A stretch of 64,000 nucleotides of DNA from Hofstenia miamia (taxonomy: Eukaryota > Xenacoelomorpha > Acoela > Hofsteniidae), in contig CABFPE010000121.1 of NCBI GenBank assembly GCA_900660155.1, positions 1,528,767 through 1,592,766 of the forward strand, written 5' to 3'. The position numbers and the translations under genes were made by a program. A model generated the notes under the pieces. It saw nothing but the letters and a program-made list of their open reading frames with translations. It did no database searches and was not told the origin of the DNA. Shown here piece after piece: positions 1 through 13,328 of the stretch; the first letter of the stretch is position 1, and each line of letters starts with the position of its first letter.

Positions 1-33
<33 letters not shown>
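1..33. repeat. (AT)n microsatellite at the window edge
   Basis: An uninterrupted AT dinucleotide run opens the window. Similar runs recur through the sequence and often sit at element edges. Confidence 0.95.
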
Positions 34-40
<7 letters not shown>

Positions 41-919
41 TTATTTATATTAAGAATTTGAACATGAAATGAGAAAAATATTGTAAAATTAAAGAAAAAA
101 TTCAAACTTTAGCCATAAAGTTAAGATAGAAAATTTGGATGTGATTTAAGCGGCTGTGGATCTCAAGTATTTGATGATTGCATTAATTGCATTCAGAAGT
201 GTCACACCTGGTGGCGACTGACGTCTTGGAAACATTGACTGCAAACATTGGTTAGTTGCGGAGACAAATTTAAATTCAGATCGGAGTGCGAACGAATGAA
301 TAATTTCAGAATATGCGTCTACAAAAGTAATTGGAAAACTATATTCCCGAATAAATCATATTTCGAAAATGTTAAAGAGAAGTTATAAAATAAAATCCTC
401 CATTGTAAAAAAAATGCGCACAGCGCAGATTGAGAATGATATGTAGTTGGCTGTAGCCAGTAATGTCTCCTATTTGGTCAAGTCTCAGCTTTGCTTTTAA
501 CCAAGGTTGTGGTGAATCGAATAATCCAATCTATACAAATCTGTATGGATCAAACCACGAAGGATCAATGAGCTCAAGAGTTTAGGTAGGTAAACATTGA
601 AATTGTAAATACGCTAGAAAAACTAATTTTAAAAAACATTCCTATATGCATGGAGTAATGGCAAGATATTCGCTTAAATCTAGTGCTCTAATTGTAAAAT
701 AACGCATCGGGTCTTACAACTTCTGGCCTGGGCCTAACAATAATAATTCTTTGATTATTGTACTAAACATGGTATTAGATCTCATAGTAAAATGTGATTG
801 GCACAAACTTATAATATTGTCGGATTTACAACAAAATGGTTTTGAGGTTAATTTCATGGTTCATTTTAAGCTAATTTTTTAAAAAATGTACCATAAGAAT
901 TAATAAATTTATCTGTTGG

Positions 920-1034
920 TCTATATTGTTGATCCATGGATACTGATAAAATATATTATGTCATCCATATCCAGTGGATATCCATGGATCGGATTATTCC
1001 ATATCTGGATCCAGATCCAATCTAACCCTACTTT
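920..1034. repeat. GGATCC/CATGGATATCC-rich segment, possible hAT-like terminus
   Basis: Short motifs built on ATCCATGGATA, TGGATATCCATGGATC and ATCTGGATCCAGATCC follow one another and end in CTAACCCTAC. Read on the minus strand the end is GTAGGGTTAGATTGGATCTG. Dense GGATCC-type subterminal repeats next to an AGGGTTAGA-type end are common in non-autonomous hAT elements. I did not find a partner end, so this is only a candidate. Confidence 0.3.
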
Positions 1035-1739
1035 TAACAGTGATTGAAAAACTTCTAGTGGAAATCCCACACAGAAAGTTTGTAACTAAAATGGATTATA
1101 TTCACAATGAATACACGTGCAAAATAACACCAACATACAACTCGGCAAAGTAGAATTAATGAATGAAATATTAAAATTAATCCCAAGAGAATATACTCCG
1201 GTGTTACTATTGGAAAAATTCCAAACAATATTTTTACAATTCTAACACAGACGAACAAGTGTTTTCTAAAAGAAATTTATTGGTTTATAAATAAAGGTGG
1301 ATATAATAGGGAGCAAATTTTATGACCAACCAATTAGCAACTAATCAGGCTAAATCTTGAAAACATACGCAACTGAGGCTATTCAAACGTGTAAGACGAA
1401 CAGATCCATATGCTTCAAAATGTAATGATACAAAAAGTAAATACTCAACTAAAGCGAAATCTAATGTTAAGATCTCCGTACCTATTTCAAGACCATAATG
1501 TCTATAAAAATACATAAGATAAAACAAGAGTCTCTGGTTGTTATTTAAAAGTTGATCTCATGAAACTTATTGTTCAGTATTGCCAATTGTAACAAAATTA
1601 GAGTTTGCAAAATGTGAAAAGTCTCTGGAAGTGCAAACGCACACTCTACACATTAGGACAGTCGTATATAGCCAGAATGCAAATTTTTTGAAAAACGAAA
1701 TAATGTGAATAAAAATGCTTTTATGAGGTCTGGACATAA

Positions 1740-1799
1740 AAACAATAATAATAAAAATAATAATAATAATATTAATAATAGTAATAATAATTAATAATG
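1740..1799. repeat. Imperfect (AAT)n microsatellite
   Basis: AAT units repeat with a few interruptions over about 60 bases. Confidence 0.85.
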
Positions 1800-3060
1800 G
1801 ATTTTCTCTTTAAAAAAATAGAAACAAACAAAATGTTCTAGATAAAGAAGCTATTATTGCAGTAATTCGATTTGCTTCAAATCATTTTTAATTAAAAGCA
1901 TTCCAAATGTTGCTGAGAAGAAAGCGGTAAACAATTTGGTGAAAGCTAAGATGAAACTCGACAAAAAGCACGTTGATCGAATATACTGTGCAATAATTAA
2001 CTTACTGATATAATGAACGCCAATGTGGCTTAGCTGATACTTTCAGCCTAAAAGAGTGAAACAATCCCAAAGTTATCAATATTATGAGTGTTAGTTTGAA
2101 AACTATTTAATTTAAAATATAATTAACTTAAACCATATGGTTGAAGAAATTCTCTAAAAAATAAACTTATATAGCAAGTACGTAGACAATAGAAAAATGG
2201 TCTATCTTTAGATTTTATGCATGGTTCCAAGAACAATCAAATTAAACATTCTAGTTTTCCAATTAAAATGACTTGGGAAATGTATCCAGGGGCTTGTCTT
2301 ATCATGTGCTTGAAGATAAAAACAATAAATTATATATTTTTGTAGTTGAAAATTAAAAACTGAGTTATATATACAAAGCAATTAGTCATAAATTAGCACG
2401 AATATGGGAGGATTATAAAGAATAGATGGGAAATTAAAGGATTTACCTATAAAATTGGAGATGAAATGAGCGCGCTCCGTGCACTGCATACGAGAGAAAA
2501 GGGAATAATATAGTTTTCTTAGTTGAGATGGCAATTAGACGAAGCGATTAGTCTAAGAAATAGAAAGAAGGCTGCATAAATTTTGATTAAATTTCAAAAA
2601 TTTCTGTTGATCTTGCATGGTCGCCAGGGATTCGGATGCATAACAAATCTAATCAATCGCCAATCAGCTGTAAGCTATCAATTTAAGAATTAAATCTGTC
2701 CTACAATTGGTTGCAACGCTACAAACGCACAGAATCTATATCATAATAAAATGAGAAAGCAATATAGAAAAAGTACAATTTCCTACGTTTACTAAGGTTT
2801 TCCAACTATACTGAACACAGTTGGGGTGGGAGCATATTGTACTTAATGTGATTAATCACACATTAAAGACAAGCGAAATCAACATTGTGTCACTGCACGT
2901 AATCAAATCAGATGACGACAATCATTTGCGTATGGATACGTCACAAATGGAGAATCATGTATTGATAGTTTCAAGTTTGGCTTCATTAGAAAAAATAATT
3001 CAAATATAATAAACTAACAAAATTTTTAATAAATAATATCCAATAGTAGCAAGCACTTAC

Positions 3061-3112
3061 GTGCGGGTTGGAAGGGGTCTTTTAAAAGATCAAAGTCAAA
3101 ACTTTTGAAAAT
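3061..3112 (-). CDS. Candidate internal exon of an unidentified gene
   Basis: On the minus strand a good acceptor (ttgtttcag) and a strong donor (GTAAGTG) bracket 52 bases that are open in one frame, giving IFKSFDFDLLKDPFQPA plus one base. I do not recognise the peptide. It lies downstream, in transcript order, of the CC2D1-like exons, so it could belong to that gene, but I see no family-level match. Support is splice signals and the open frame only. Confidence 0.3.
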
Positions 3113-6100
3113 CTGAAACAATTTATAGTGCATGCTCTTGCACGTTATCATAAACTTAGTTTTTCAATAGGCTTGGGATGGACTACTCTCCTTGCAACCC
3201 TTTATGCGAGACTTGAAACCCAAAGATGAAAATTCTGGATACGTGACTGAATACTAGTCTAATCCAAATATTATCTTAGTCTGGGTAAATGTTTAAAGCA
3301 CGTTTAATTAAAACACATTTTAGTAAATATTTACCTATTATTTCAAACTTACTGACATGCTGAAGAGAAAAAAATATTATCCCACATTTTAAGGAACGAC
3401 TTTAAAATACTACTGGTGTGTTATTGAATGACAAAGACATCCTTAACGTTGCTCACAACAACGAGAGCAATTTTGTTGATAACCATAAACTAACAAATCA
3501 TTCTATTACACTTTCACAGAATCAAAAACTTGAAAAAATGGAATTTAAATATTGAATAATAAATATTTAGAATATTAATTAAAGAAATAAAACTTTCAAT
3601 AAATAAAAAAATTAATCAAACATGGGATGTAATTGCAAAAAAAACTTATGCATAAAATTTTAACTTCTTATTAATTGAGAAACGAATACAGATTGTGACA
3701 CATCATTGCCAATAGTATTAGACAAGCAAGATAAAAAATTTTAAGGGGATGTGATTAACGTTTGGATTCGTTTGAGTGTAATTTAAGTGGAAGTAAGAGT
3801 AATAGTAAATAAATTCACAACTGTACCTCTTGCCTGTCATCGAAGCAAATTGCAATCAAAAGTAAAGCTGGGAATATTAATGAGATGCGAAAAGGAAATA
3901 CAAACGTCTGTTGATTTCCAACTACTAGAAACGATTAAGTCATTGCGCAAATGGTCTCATCCATAAACAGGAAATGAATTACGTTGTTTGGGTCATAAAC
4001 CCACACAACTTATGACGACTGAAGATCAGATAAGATAAACTTTGTACATTTGAAACGAAGAACTCGTTTGAAAAAATATAATCAAAGTTCAGAAAGGAGA
4101 GCGTAGTGATAAAACATACGCACAATGTTTGGCACAAAAATCACTTAGAGAATTATTCCCCGCCAAATTAATATGGTTTTCTGTAAAATAACCAGGTGGT
4201 TTGATGACAACCTATCAAACTTTGTACAGAAAATAAAAATTGCGTGGGAATCAAGGTGCATTCCAATTAAACTGTAGAATGAAAAAAATGTATGAAATCT
4301 GTCATTTGTCAGTGATTATTCAAATTTCTTCAGATCAGACATCTCCAAAGAAATTACCTTTACTGGCGGATGAGGAAAAACACAGAGTTTTCATAAAAGA
4401 TAGTGTTCAGGAAACCCAGTTTCATCTTAGTAAAATGTTGATATTTTAAATGCCAAAGCATCATCAATTGAAAAGCAAGTACAAGTATGATATGAATCTT
4501 GAGTATTGCTAATCCGGAAAAATAATGTCTGCTCATTAAAATGAGCAAAAATCGAGCTAATAAACCAGACGATCTCGAAAAAAAACATACATGAGTTAAA
4601 ATTACACTTCTTCGCAGATAAAAATTTAGATTCTTAGATTAAGAAAACATTTCGTGGAAAAAGGAAGAAATTCTAAAATTGCAGGAATTTGCATAACTGG
4701 TTCTCAAGTCGCCAGCTAGTGTCATTATATTCCATGCTATGACGGGATGAAGACGCGTATACAAAACCAAGAAGTAGTTAGTCCGCAGGAGCTGAATAAA
4801 ATTGTGGATGATCTTAAGTAAAAAAATCACGAGAAGTGCATAAAGCAACCAACAGCTGGAAGCCTCATTTCACTCGAGAGTGCACCTATCAAATTAAAAA
4901 ATATAAAAATCAGTGCTGTAAGAAGTTTGCTCAGACAATCACATCATCTCAAAAATCGCGATGCAGCATCAGAGCAAACTTTCGAGGAATCGCTTTTTAG
5001 TTTGAGGTAAAGATAAAGTAGCAGGACCTCATTACAGTCTACTTTCCTCTGTATTTACTCCGTGAGTTTAATAATGATTATCAAACGGTAGATTCTGAAA
5101 CGAAAGTTGATTCTTCGTATTTTATTGGTAATTATGTGCAACACTGTAGTGAGGGTGTACATGCGCCCACTCGTATGCAGCGAAAAATCAAACGATCACT
5201 GATTAAGTTGTTTCCATTAAAATGAGTAATTGTGAAGCCTGCTCACGGCTGTGTTTGCACATACAGGCAAGGGATTTAACAGAATTCGTTGGAATACTTG
5301 CTCATTTATAATAAACATTTGAATGCATGCAATTGGTCTTAACAGAAAAAAACTCATTATTTCAACAAATACCACCATAGTGATAGAAATAAATAAAACC
5401 ATATAAAATATTTAGTAGCTAGGCAGTTAACATAAAACTAGTTTTGAGATAGCCTAAAATATTGACTGTCAATATTACAATAGCAAAACGTTTTTCTGGA
5501 AATTTTTAAGTTAATCCTAACATAATGGATTTTCCATATTATGCAAAGAAATCTATAATGCCATACCAATCAAAATAATTATTGAATAAAAATTATAGTG
5601 TATCTATGGATCATAATTGACATCATACATTTGAATAGCAATGGGTCAAAATTGAAACTTTTCAACTTAGGGTTGAACATAGTAATATCATTCAATTAAA
5701 AAAGAATTAATGTCAACCGATTCATACAGACAAAAACATAGATAATATTTTAATATGATAGTAATTATGTCATTAATTATAAAAAGTTTCCGACTCAAGA
5801 TGGCGTTAAACATATCAATAATGAAGAAAATAAATGTTTCCTAAAGGTTGATATAGTCATTTTGGTAATACAAAATGGGATTTTGTGCAATTGAGACATT
5901 GAAGTCTTAAAAACAACGTTTTGAAAAACCATACTAGCAGTTGTACCAAAACTACTTTTTAAATTGAAACCAATTAAATATTTATTAAATAATAACAAGT
6001 TTGAATTTGATTTTTCAAAGTAAAAAATTGATTTTTGTAAAAATAAGAAGAAACCACAATATTTTCTTTGAAGTTGAATTATCTAATTTTTTTTATAAAA

Positions 6101-6935
6101 TAAGAAAATTGAAATACAATTCAACTTGAAAAAAATTGATAATATATCTGTAAACATTTATAGAATAAATCAATAACAATGAAAAATGATAGATTTGATA
6201 AAAAAAACTATGTATACTCAAAACAAATTATGTAAATGAATAAAAAGAGTGTGTTAATTGAAAATAAATTATAGGGAATAAAAAGACATTTATAGCTTTA
6301 TGCACATCCATTAATAATGAAACCGAAAATTCTTAGGCGCACACTTACTTGACAATGGCTTCTTAACCTAGATATGATGCAATGCACAAAACATGCGAAT
6401 GTATCCATTATAAACCTGTCTGGATCAGAAGTCTTAGGCAGATGTTGAGTTTCAAAAATCGCTTACTTGTGGATTTGAAACTAAAGGCAAAATAATAAAA
6501 TTTCACTCACCCTCTGATAAACAAACAGTTTTTGCTTGCTAACATTTAAATTCGCTAACACTATTATGGCATAGATAAACGATCCGTAACACGCTTAATG
6601 AAGCATATAGAACGACTAAATATTTATATTTGTATGGATTGTTACTCCCGAGAGACATGTTTTTGTAAACCATGCTGGAAACTCCAGGGAGCAGCATTTA
6701 ACTAATATAAGCAGAGAGCAGTAATTGATGTCTATTGGAGCGCTGATTCAAGAGGAATTGCACTCGGCTCTGAGACTGTTGATAATGGAAGAAATTAATA
6801 AATAATAAAACGGTGTTTGACTTACGCATCTTCCTTCAGGAAAGCAATCTCAGGTGAAATTAAATTCTGTGTTATACAAGAACAAATTCAATCAAGAACA
6901 TGCATTCAACAAAACTCTTCACAACTTTCCCCAAA
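3113..6935. other. AT-rich stretch without a supported gene
   Basis: No host gene is recognisable. A few peptide shadows around 4.0-5.1 kb hint at a very old mariner-type relic but the motifs are too weak to call. A possible minus-strand splice-bounded segment ending at a GTAAGTG donor near 6.35 kb is equally unsupported. Confidence 0.5.
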
Positions 6936-7445
6936 CTGTATAAGGGAGACAGTCTATAAGTGTTTATTAAGTAAATTTGGGGCTCTTTGGATGACAAATA
7001 CTTTTACATTTTAACAGACAGAATTGTTTTAAAAATGCATGAAATGCACAAATTGAAAATCCAGTCCTATAAGTAAACCTTGATAAATAATTAACTAGAG
7101 TATATAAGCGTTTTAAATCCATTTAGTCACTAATGCGCGATTAAATTAAATATCACTGATTTTCAATTAATAATCTAGCATAAATTCAAAAATTGTAGTA
7201 AAGAGTAACTGTAAATGACTGAAATGTCAAATAAATTCGAGAACAATGGCATCAATACAATAGTAACTGTTGTAGACTCTAAGCTAAAGTAAATGTATCT
7301 AGGCAAAGTTGGAGACAATATCTACTAAATTCAATTTAACTACTGAATCATAGTCATAAAAAATTTCACGAACTTAAATAATCATTTTAATATTTGGTTG
7401 ATAAACCAACCAGGAGCAAAGAGCAAGGTTGCAAAACACACTTAC

Positions 7446-7577
7446 AGCTAATTCACTTTCATCAATTTCTATATCATCTACATCATCGTCTTCCATCATT
7501 TTTGCAGCCTGCGCCATGATGTCAGAAACGCTCTCAACACCTATGCATTCCATTTGTGAGTTTTTGTTAAAAGACAT
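7446..7577 (-). CDS. CC2D1-like exon, duplicate copy 1
   Basis: This is an exact counterpart of the exon at 14839-14970, with the same acceptor (ttatgcag) and the same GTAAGTG donor. It encodes 44 residues ending in DIEIDESELA. Because it lies in the duplicated segment it is probably the same genomic exon represented twice, not a second exon. See the entry for 14839-19255 for the function. Confidence 0.45.
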
Positions 7578-8570
7578 CTGCATAAGATGCATGTAATATA
7601 TAAATATTATATATATATATATATATAACCAATGCGAAAGGGTAAACTATTCAATTTCACTCGATAATAGGAGACCTGCAATAGAACCTCGACCAGTATG
7701 TTATTCGAACGTTGTCTTGTCTAATATATTTCATGCAGACAGTCCAGTGCATTCAATAATAGTCCAGTACTAATTTCAATTTTTTTTATAAAAAAAGAAT
7801 TGATGAATAAAATTATTCGTAGACACGGGAGTGTCGCAGGCCAAAACTAGAGGAACTGCATGAATCATATGCATTGCTCGCAGTGTGGTAAGATATAACT
7901 AACTATTATTGTAAACGCACTTTATTACTACAATTGTTTTATCACATTGGTAATTTGAAAAATATTGTATCGCATCGCATGTTTAGTTAGTTTCCAAAAT
8001 AATTGGAGGGCGGTGGACTCGACCCCAGTTATCCCTTGGGTACGCCTCTGTCTAGATACAGAAATTATCAATAAATGATAATAGTCGCCAAGTGAAATTT
8101 CAATTTAAATTGGTTTATTTCGTAAATAAAGAACGTTCGTCAAAGTCAATCGATGGTGACAATTTGGAGATGTTTATATTGACTGATTGACTTTTTATTT
8201 TTACATGATCATAACACTTGTTTTTTTAAATAAATGATATAAATAAAAAATTAGACAACTACGAACTTTATAATGCTCTAGACTCTCTCGAAATTTTTTC
8301 GAAATTTAAATAAAAACGTTTTGTATTTCTGGGAAATAAAACTTATCAGCAAAATTATGTTTTCCGCCATTCTTTTGACTGAATTTCGACAATAAATAAT
8401 TTATGTTTTGTGAAATCCCGTATGATTTTTTGCTAAACGCATCTGGATTTCTAACCCTTTAAAGTTCTACTGTCTGTACCTAACAAGCATAAAAATATCA
8501 TTGTCTACCTTTGAACTTGGTACATTAATGTCAGCGTGCTGTGTATTCGTTATTCATTTATTACGAAATA

Positions 8571-9522
8571 CAGTACTAGAAAAAAGAATTCGGCCACCTA
8601 TGATGTGTCATACATATTTTAATGAGACAATTCATCTGAACATTGATCTAATGTTATATTTTCAGATGAGTCAAGATTTGAGCTATACTCATCAAAAAGA
8701 GTGTTGATAAAGAGATCAACTGGGGAGAAGTTCAGATTATTGTCTCAATTTATTCGGGTCACCACGAAGTATGGTGGGAAGTCTGTAACGGTATGGGTTG
8801 CAATATGGAAGTGTGTGGCATTGGCAAGATGTTCACATCACTAGTATTCTCCGAAGACCTCAATATGCTCGGATTCTAGAAAAGGAACTCTTGCCGCTCC
8901 TTACAAGTGATCAATATATCAGCAGGATGGTGCTCAATGTCCTACCTCATAAGAAATGAAAAATTTCCTCCACAATAATGGGATTGCTGTCATTGCTGAC
9001 TGGCCTGGGCAATCTTCAGACCTTAACATTATCGAAAATATGTGGAAATAGGTCAACTATCGAATTGGGCAGTATACTCTTCACACTGAAGACGAGCTGT
9101 GGAGCGCAATTTTTTTATTTTTATGCAATTCCAAACAGCTTTATTGAAAGACTTTTTGCTTTAATCCCTGATCGCCTTGAAGCTGTTATTCGTTCAAAAG
9201 GACACCCTAAAAATATTATAAGAGATAATTTTGTTGCTAATTATTCATTTATATATCATATTTTGAATTTACTTTTTTCGGATTTGCTAATTTGTTAAAA
9301 TTTTTTCAGCTGGCCGAATACATTTTTCCAAAACAAGTTTTCTAATTTTGATTAAAAATTAATAGCCAATTGTTATTCTACATATTTTAATGTATTAGAC
9401 ATACACATTTTCCTTTTTTAATCAAAGTAACACTTTGGTATAATTTTAAGCACACTCTATCCAATGAATGTTCATTATTTATTTAAAATAACAAGGTGGT
9501 CGAGTACATATTTTCAGTACTG
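8571..9522 (+). mobile_element. Tc1-like DNA transposon, internally deleted (copy 1)
   Basis: Terminal inverted repeats open with CAGTACTAGAAAAAAGAATT and close with AATATGTACTCG-type sequence, read inward from AGTACTG. TA dinucleotides flank both ends (8569-8570 and 9523-9524), as expected for Tc1/mariner insertion. Plus-strand frames show the transposase motifs FSDES, QQDGAQCPTS and WPGQSSDLNIIENMW, then a tail resembling IPNSFIERLFALIPDRLEAV. These are the three catalytic blocks of the Tc1 DDE domain. The helix-turn-helix half is missing: only about 90 bases separate the left TIR from the first catalytic motif. The frame is broken by several stops and shifts. At 952 bp it is shorter than a full Tc1 (about 1.6 kb) and cannot encode a transposase. 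Confidence 0.85.
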
Positions 9523-9763
9523 TACCAATATTTTATTGTGTAGCTACTTCATATTTTCGCGCCGGTATTTCGTGTATTTTATTTTAATCGATATCGAGAA
9601 AAAACATATATCTTCGATTTTGTAATTTGGAATGCGTTAAAAGACAAATTACAAGCAATTGCAAGAGAAATCTAGCGCGTGCAAACGTTATTTTTCTAAC
9701 CCTTCCGGCCTGTTACTGGATCGGAGACCATATTTTGAAAACCGGCATTCAAAGACAGAGTTG

Positions 9764-9866
9764 GAATTGGGCTGATTTTTTTAGTTCCAAACCCAGCCCA
9801 ATACAGCTTAGGCCCAAGCCCCGGCAAGACCCAAATTAATTTTCTTTTACACCACTGATAGTGTCT
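9764..9866. repeat. GGCCCAAGCCC-type repeat ending in a CAGTGGTGT terminus
   Basis: The stretch contains GGGCTGATT, CCAAACCCAGCCCAATACAG and TAGGCCCAAGCCCCGG, and ends in ACACCACTG. On the minus strand this starts CAGTGGTGTAAAAG. The same GGCCCAAGCCC wording recurs at 17156-17258 (duplicate copy), at 18020-18100, and in complement at about 725-740. It looks like one end of a dispersed element of unknown family. Confidence 0.45.
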
Positions 9867-10597
9867 TTTGCGTCATAGAGGCCCATCAGCAGTACACTAT
9901 AAATTTGATTGGATAATTTGCATAATGTGTGCATAGGTGCATATCCGCTCTAGTCCATCAGCAATGTTAATTCAATAAGCGTGTCATACAGGGACGTAGG
10001 CTTGGCGGCTAGGTAGTTCAGCCTTTCCTGGGGAGATGTGAATCCCTCCTGTAAATGATTGTATTTGTCTACCAAATAATATTGAATGTGCATTTTCATA
10101 AATTTCACTAATTAAGACAAAAATTTTCTAAATTGTTTTAAATGAGTGCTTAGAAATTTTTTAACTTTTTGTTGGTTTCTTGTTAAAATCGTTAAACGCT
10201 TTCATCTCACAAAACAATAAAATCTCAACAATCAGAGTGCACAATGTAAATGAGGTGTGTCTCCTATTTTTTGAAGCAACCACCTCGGAAACTATTGCAA
10301 CCCTCTGCTGAGTACTATGCCCTACGGCCAAGGTATCATATATTTCGAGTTTCATAAGTTCATCCTAACGCCACCACTAATTATTAACAAATTATTTCCA
10401 GGATTGCAATCGTCCTTTTATCGTTTTAGTATTTACATCAGCACAAAGTAAGTGGAATTTTCACAAACGCTTTTTGCTTGTAGCAGACAAAATTTAGATG
10501 TTGGAAGTATTGCACCAGCCAACAATGCAGGGCTGATTAAATTTAAAGAGATTGTCTTTTGTAATTTTCAAAGTTTAAGTTTTCAAGTGAATTTTTT

Positions 10598-10598
10598 N
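10598..10598. other. Single ambiguous base at the end of duplicate copy 1
   Basis: The lone n sits exactly where copy 1 stops matching copy 2. The words either side (AAGTGAAT) are similar, which suggests a join made on short overlap. Confidence 0.9.
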
Positions 10599-10621
10599 AA
10601 GTGAATGCTGCAGAAAGGGAG

Positions 10622-10658
<37 letters not shown>

Positions 10659-13328
10659 AAAATGCCTCGTTTTTTACATCTTAATGCAAATTTATTTAAA
10701 ATTAAGGAAAGGAAATGCCATAACGCAGAAAACTAAAATAAGAAAAGAGTAATTATGCAATAATTATTTCAAGCATAAGATAATACACTAAAGAAAACAA
10801 ACACAAAAGCGTAAATAGTAGTGATTTATCACATTAATTGGGTACAACTCTGATCCTCGGATTGTTAATAATAAACGCAAAAATAGCAATAGAATCAAGT
10901 GAATAAAATATCATATTAATGACTGCCAGTAAAAGAAAATAACACATTTAAAATGGAAGCTACTGAAAGAGCCCTCCCGGGGATTTCAGCAATATTTAAC
11001 TCTGTGTAGACGCACTGAATTTATAATACATCATACAAAAATAAAATTTACTTATATTAAACAATGCAATAAGTTAATTTCAGTCAATATAAATTGGTCA
11101 TTTTCAACCACTAAGTGTGGATTTGAAAATCCAAACTATGAGCCAAAAAATTTTGAAAGTGGACATGTAGACCTTGAAATTTAATTGAAATACCAAGGTT
11201 TACTAGGTCCCAATTATTATTTTTCTTATTTCGTACAAAACAATTTAATTTAATGAAGTATTCCTGAATGATCGATGGTCTTTTGTAATGAAGATCGCAT
11301 TCATTTTTACTGGCTTCATTAAAACACTATGAAAATACAATTGTATCATAGCATTTGGTGTAGTACTAGCAAAATTATTTCGGATAGTATCATTATGAAG
11401 ATGCTTTTCGATTTTTCCTTATATCCATACTAAACTTAGTTGCTGTACAGCAGAGATATAACATGATCCGTAAAAATACTGATATCAAATATGATATATT
11501 AGAAAGAAAATCTGCACAGGCAATTGTACGAAAAAAGAGAATCCGCAGAAACACCAAAGCAACAACTTTACAAAGTCTCTAGTATTAGCTTTCACTATAT
11601 GTCATTTACTTTTTAATAGCTACAGCTGCTATCCTAATATCGAAAAGCGATAGTTTGAATTTTAGCCCTTGTCATTTTGCATAATCATTTCGATCAATCT
11701 ATTTTCTGCATACTCACAAGCTATTTATTAAAAAAGGTAATTATGTAATACATATATTAATTAACTAGCCAGCCATTTATACGGTTATAGTAATTGTATC
11801 CAATTATCCATCGCATTATATAATATCTTATTGATAATACAGAAAAATCATCGAACTAAGTAGTGCATTTATATCTAGCAATATACTAAGTCTACAATAA
11901 CAAAAAATGTTTATTAACCATTTTGTTATATGTCAGCCATTTAGACTTTCAGATTAAGAACTATAGCAACAGATATAATAATTTATTCGCAATTTTAAAG
12001 TAGAATTTATGTGCATTGCATTAAACAAATAAAATATCGATTTCAATAGCTTCTTCACGTATTTTTCATATACACTATTAAGAAAATTCATGAGTTTAAC
12101 TACTTTTATTTAAGCCATTGTTCTATTACTTTTTTTTAAACAACTGTCTTAAAGGTGATCGTGATCAAGAGATTATAAAACATCTATCAACTTTTTTTGT
12201 ATTCCAAATATAGAAAATCTCTAAGATAGAAATAAAGATTTTATATAAAAAAGTTCAACATGCTTAAGTAGGAAATATAAGAAAAGCTTGGGGACTTTTC
12301 CCAATTTTAACAAGCCCATTAATGACAATTTAACCATGAGCTCATGTTACCAAAGCCATTAGTGTAGCATAATCCAAAAGGTAATGCTCCTAATGAAGAA
12401 ATTAGAAAAACAATTTAAGTTTAAATATCAGATTAGCTTTGTAAATGCAACCAAGTAATAACATAGCAAATTAGTACTTGTTGTCGAATTTGACCAAACA
12501 AAGTGGGCGAATTCGCTTCCATTATTTTTAGCCTTTTTGGCAGACGAACAAATTTGAATTTCGAATGACAGGTACTTTTTGAAGTTTAACTATAAATATG
12601 CTGTAGATCAATTTGGAAATTGTTGAAGTAAATTCTTTGAAAATCTTATCCTTAGATTTTATATCAGTTTGCTTATTTATACAGAATGTCAAGCTAAACA
12701 GTAAATGCAGTAGTAATGGTTTGGAAACACATTGGGAGCAACTTGAGGGTCCTTGATCCAAACCATGAACCTGCATTTATCTTAGGTATATGAATAGGAG
12801 TTTTTCTCCATTTAGCTGGCTATCGATTTGATCAATTACATGTATCTAATAATCAACATGAGCAAAAGGGCTGGATAGCCTAATGTAGGTTATACATATT
12901 TTATCTTATAGACTTAGGTGACCTGTAACAGACCAATAAATCGACCTAGCATGTATCATGTTATCTAAATGTAAGGTAGGAAGCTGCAAGTTATCATATA
13001 ACTTAATTATATTAATTTATCTAAAGCCAATAGTTTTCAGTAATGACTGAAGTAATAATTATTAAGCAGCTAGTGACATTGCAAGGTTGTGAAGTGAATT
13101 AAATTACACAATACAAATTGAGTTTAAGTCAGTTACAATTAGCATTGAGAACCACACTGAGTTAGGATAGGGAACACATAAGAACTTTGTTGAGTTGAGG
13201 TTCAGAGCTACATAAATCAGCAATGGAAACACAAACAAGGTAATGCAGAGATCAGAGTCAGCCAGAGGCCATATACACATCAACCATGGTTAAGTGAAGG
13301 TTAACAGAAATGCATACAATAAATAGCT
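10599..13328. other. Segment between the n and the N gap; no gene recognised
   Basis: This 2.7 kb block is AT-rich and has a TA microsatellite at 10624-10654. No coding family is visible. Both ends are assembly joins (a single n and a 1000-N run), so its position relative to its neighbours is uncertain. Confidence 0.7.
10624..10654. repeat. (TA)n microsatellite
   Basis: A pure TA run lies 26 bases from the ambiguous join at 10598, where assemblers commonly fail. Confidence 0.95.

Larger units (their letters stand above)
34..3060. other. AT-rich stretch without a recognisable gene
   Basis: Frames are short and stop-rich on both strands and no protein family is recognisable. The only structure seen is an (AAT)n tract near 1.74-1.80 kb and a GGATCC-rich segment at 0.92-1.03 kb, listed separately. 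Confidence 0.6.
6936..10597. repeat. Direct large duplicate, copy 1 (3.66 kb)
   Basis: This segment matches 14329-17989 in the same orientation, with an offset of 7392-7395. It begins where copy 2 emerges from the 1000-N gap and ends at the single ambiguous base at 10598. Identity is near-complete, except for a divergent patch of about 200 bases at roughly 8271-8470 and scattered differences at 8690-8850. Both patches look like runs of small indels. The segment holds one host exon and one Tc1-like element. The placement of its ends at the n and the N gap favours an assembly artefact or misplaced haplotype copy over a true tandem duplication. Confidence 0.95.

Noticed and set aside
4020-5060. 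Possible ancient mariner-type transposase (SPASVIIFHAMTG-like words, plus strand)
   Set aside because: Only one weak motif is recognisable and the catalytic blocks cannot be placed.
6346-6425. Minus-strand splice-bounded segment with a GTAAGTG donor
   Set aside because: A single short open frame with an unremarkable peptide and no partner exons.
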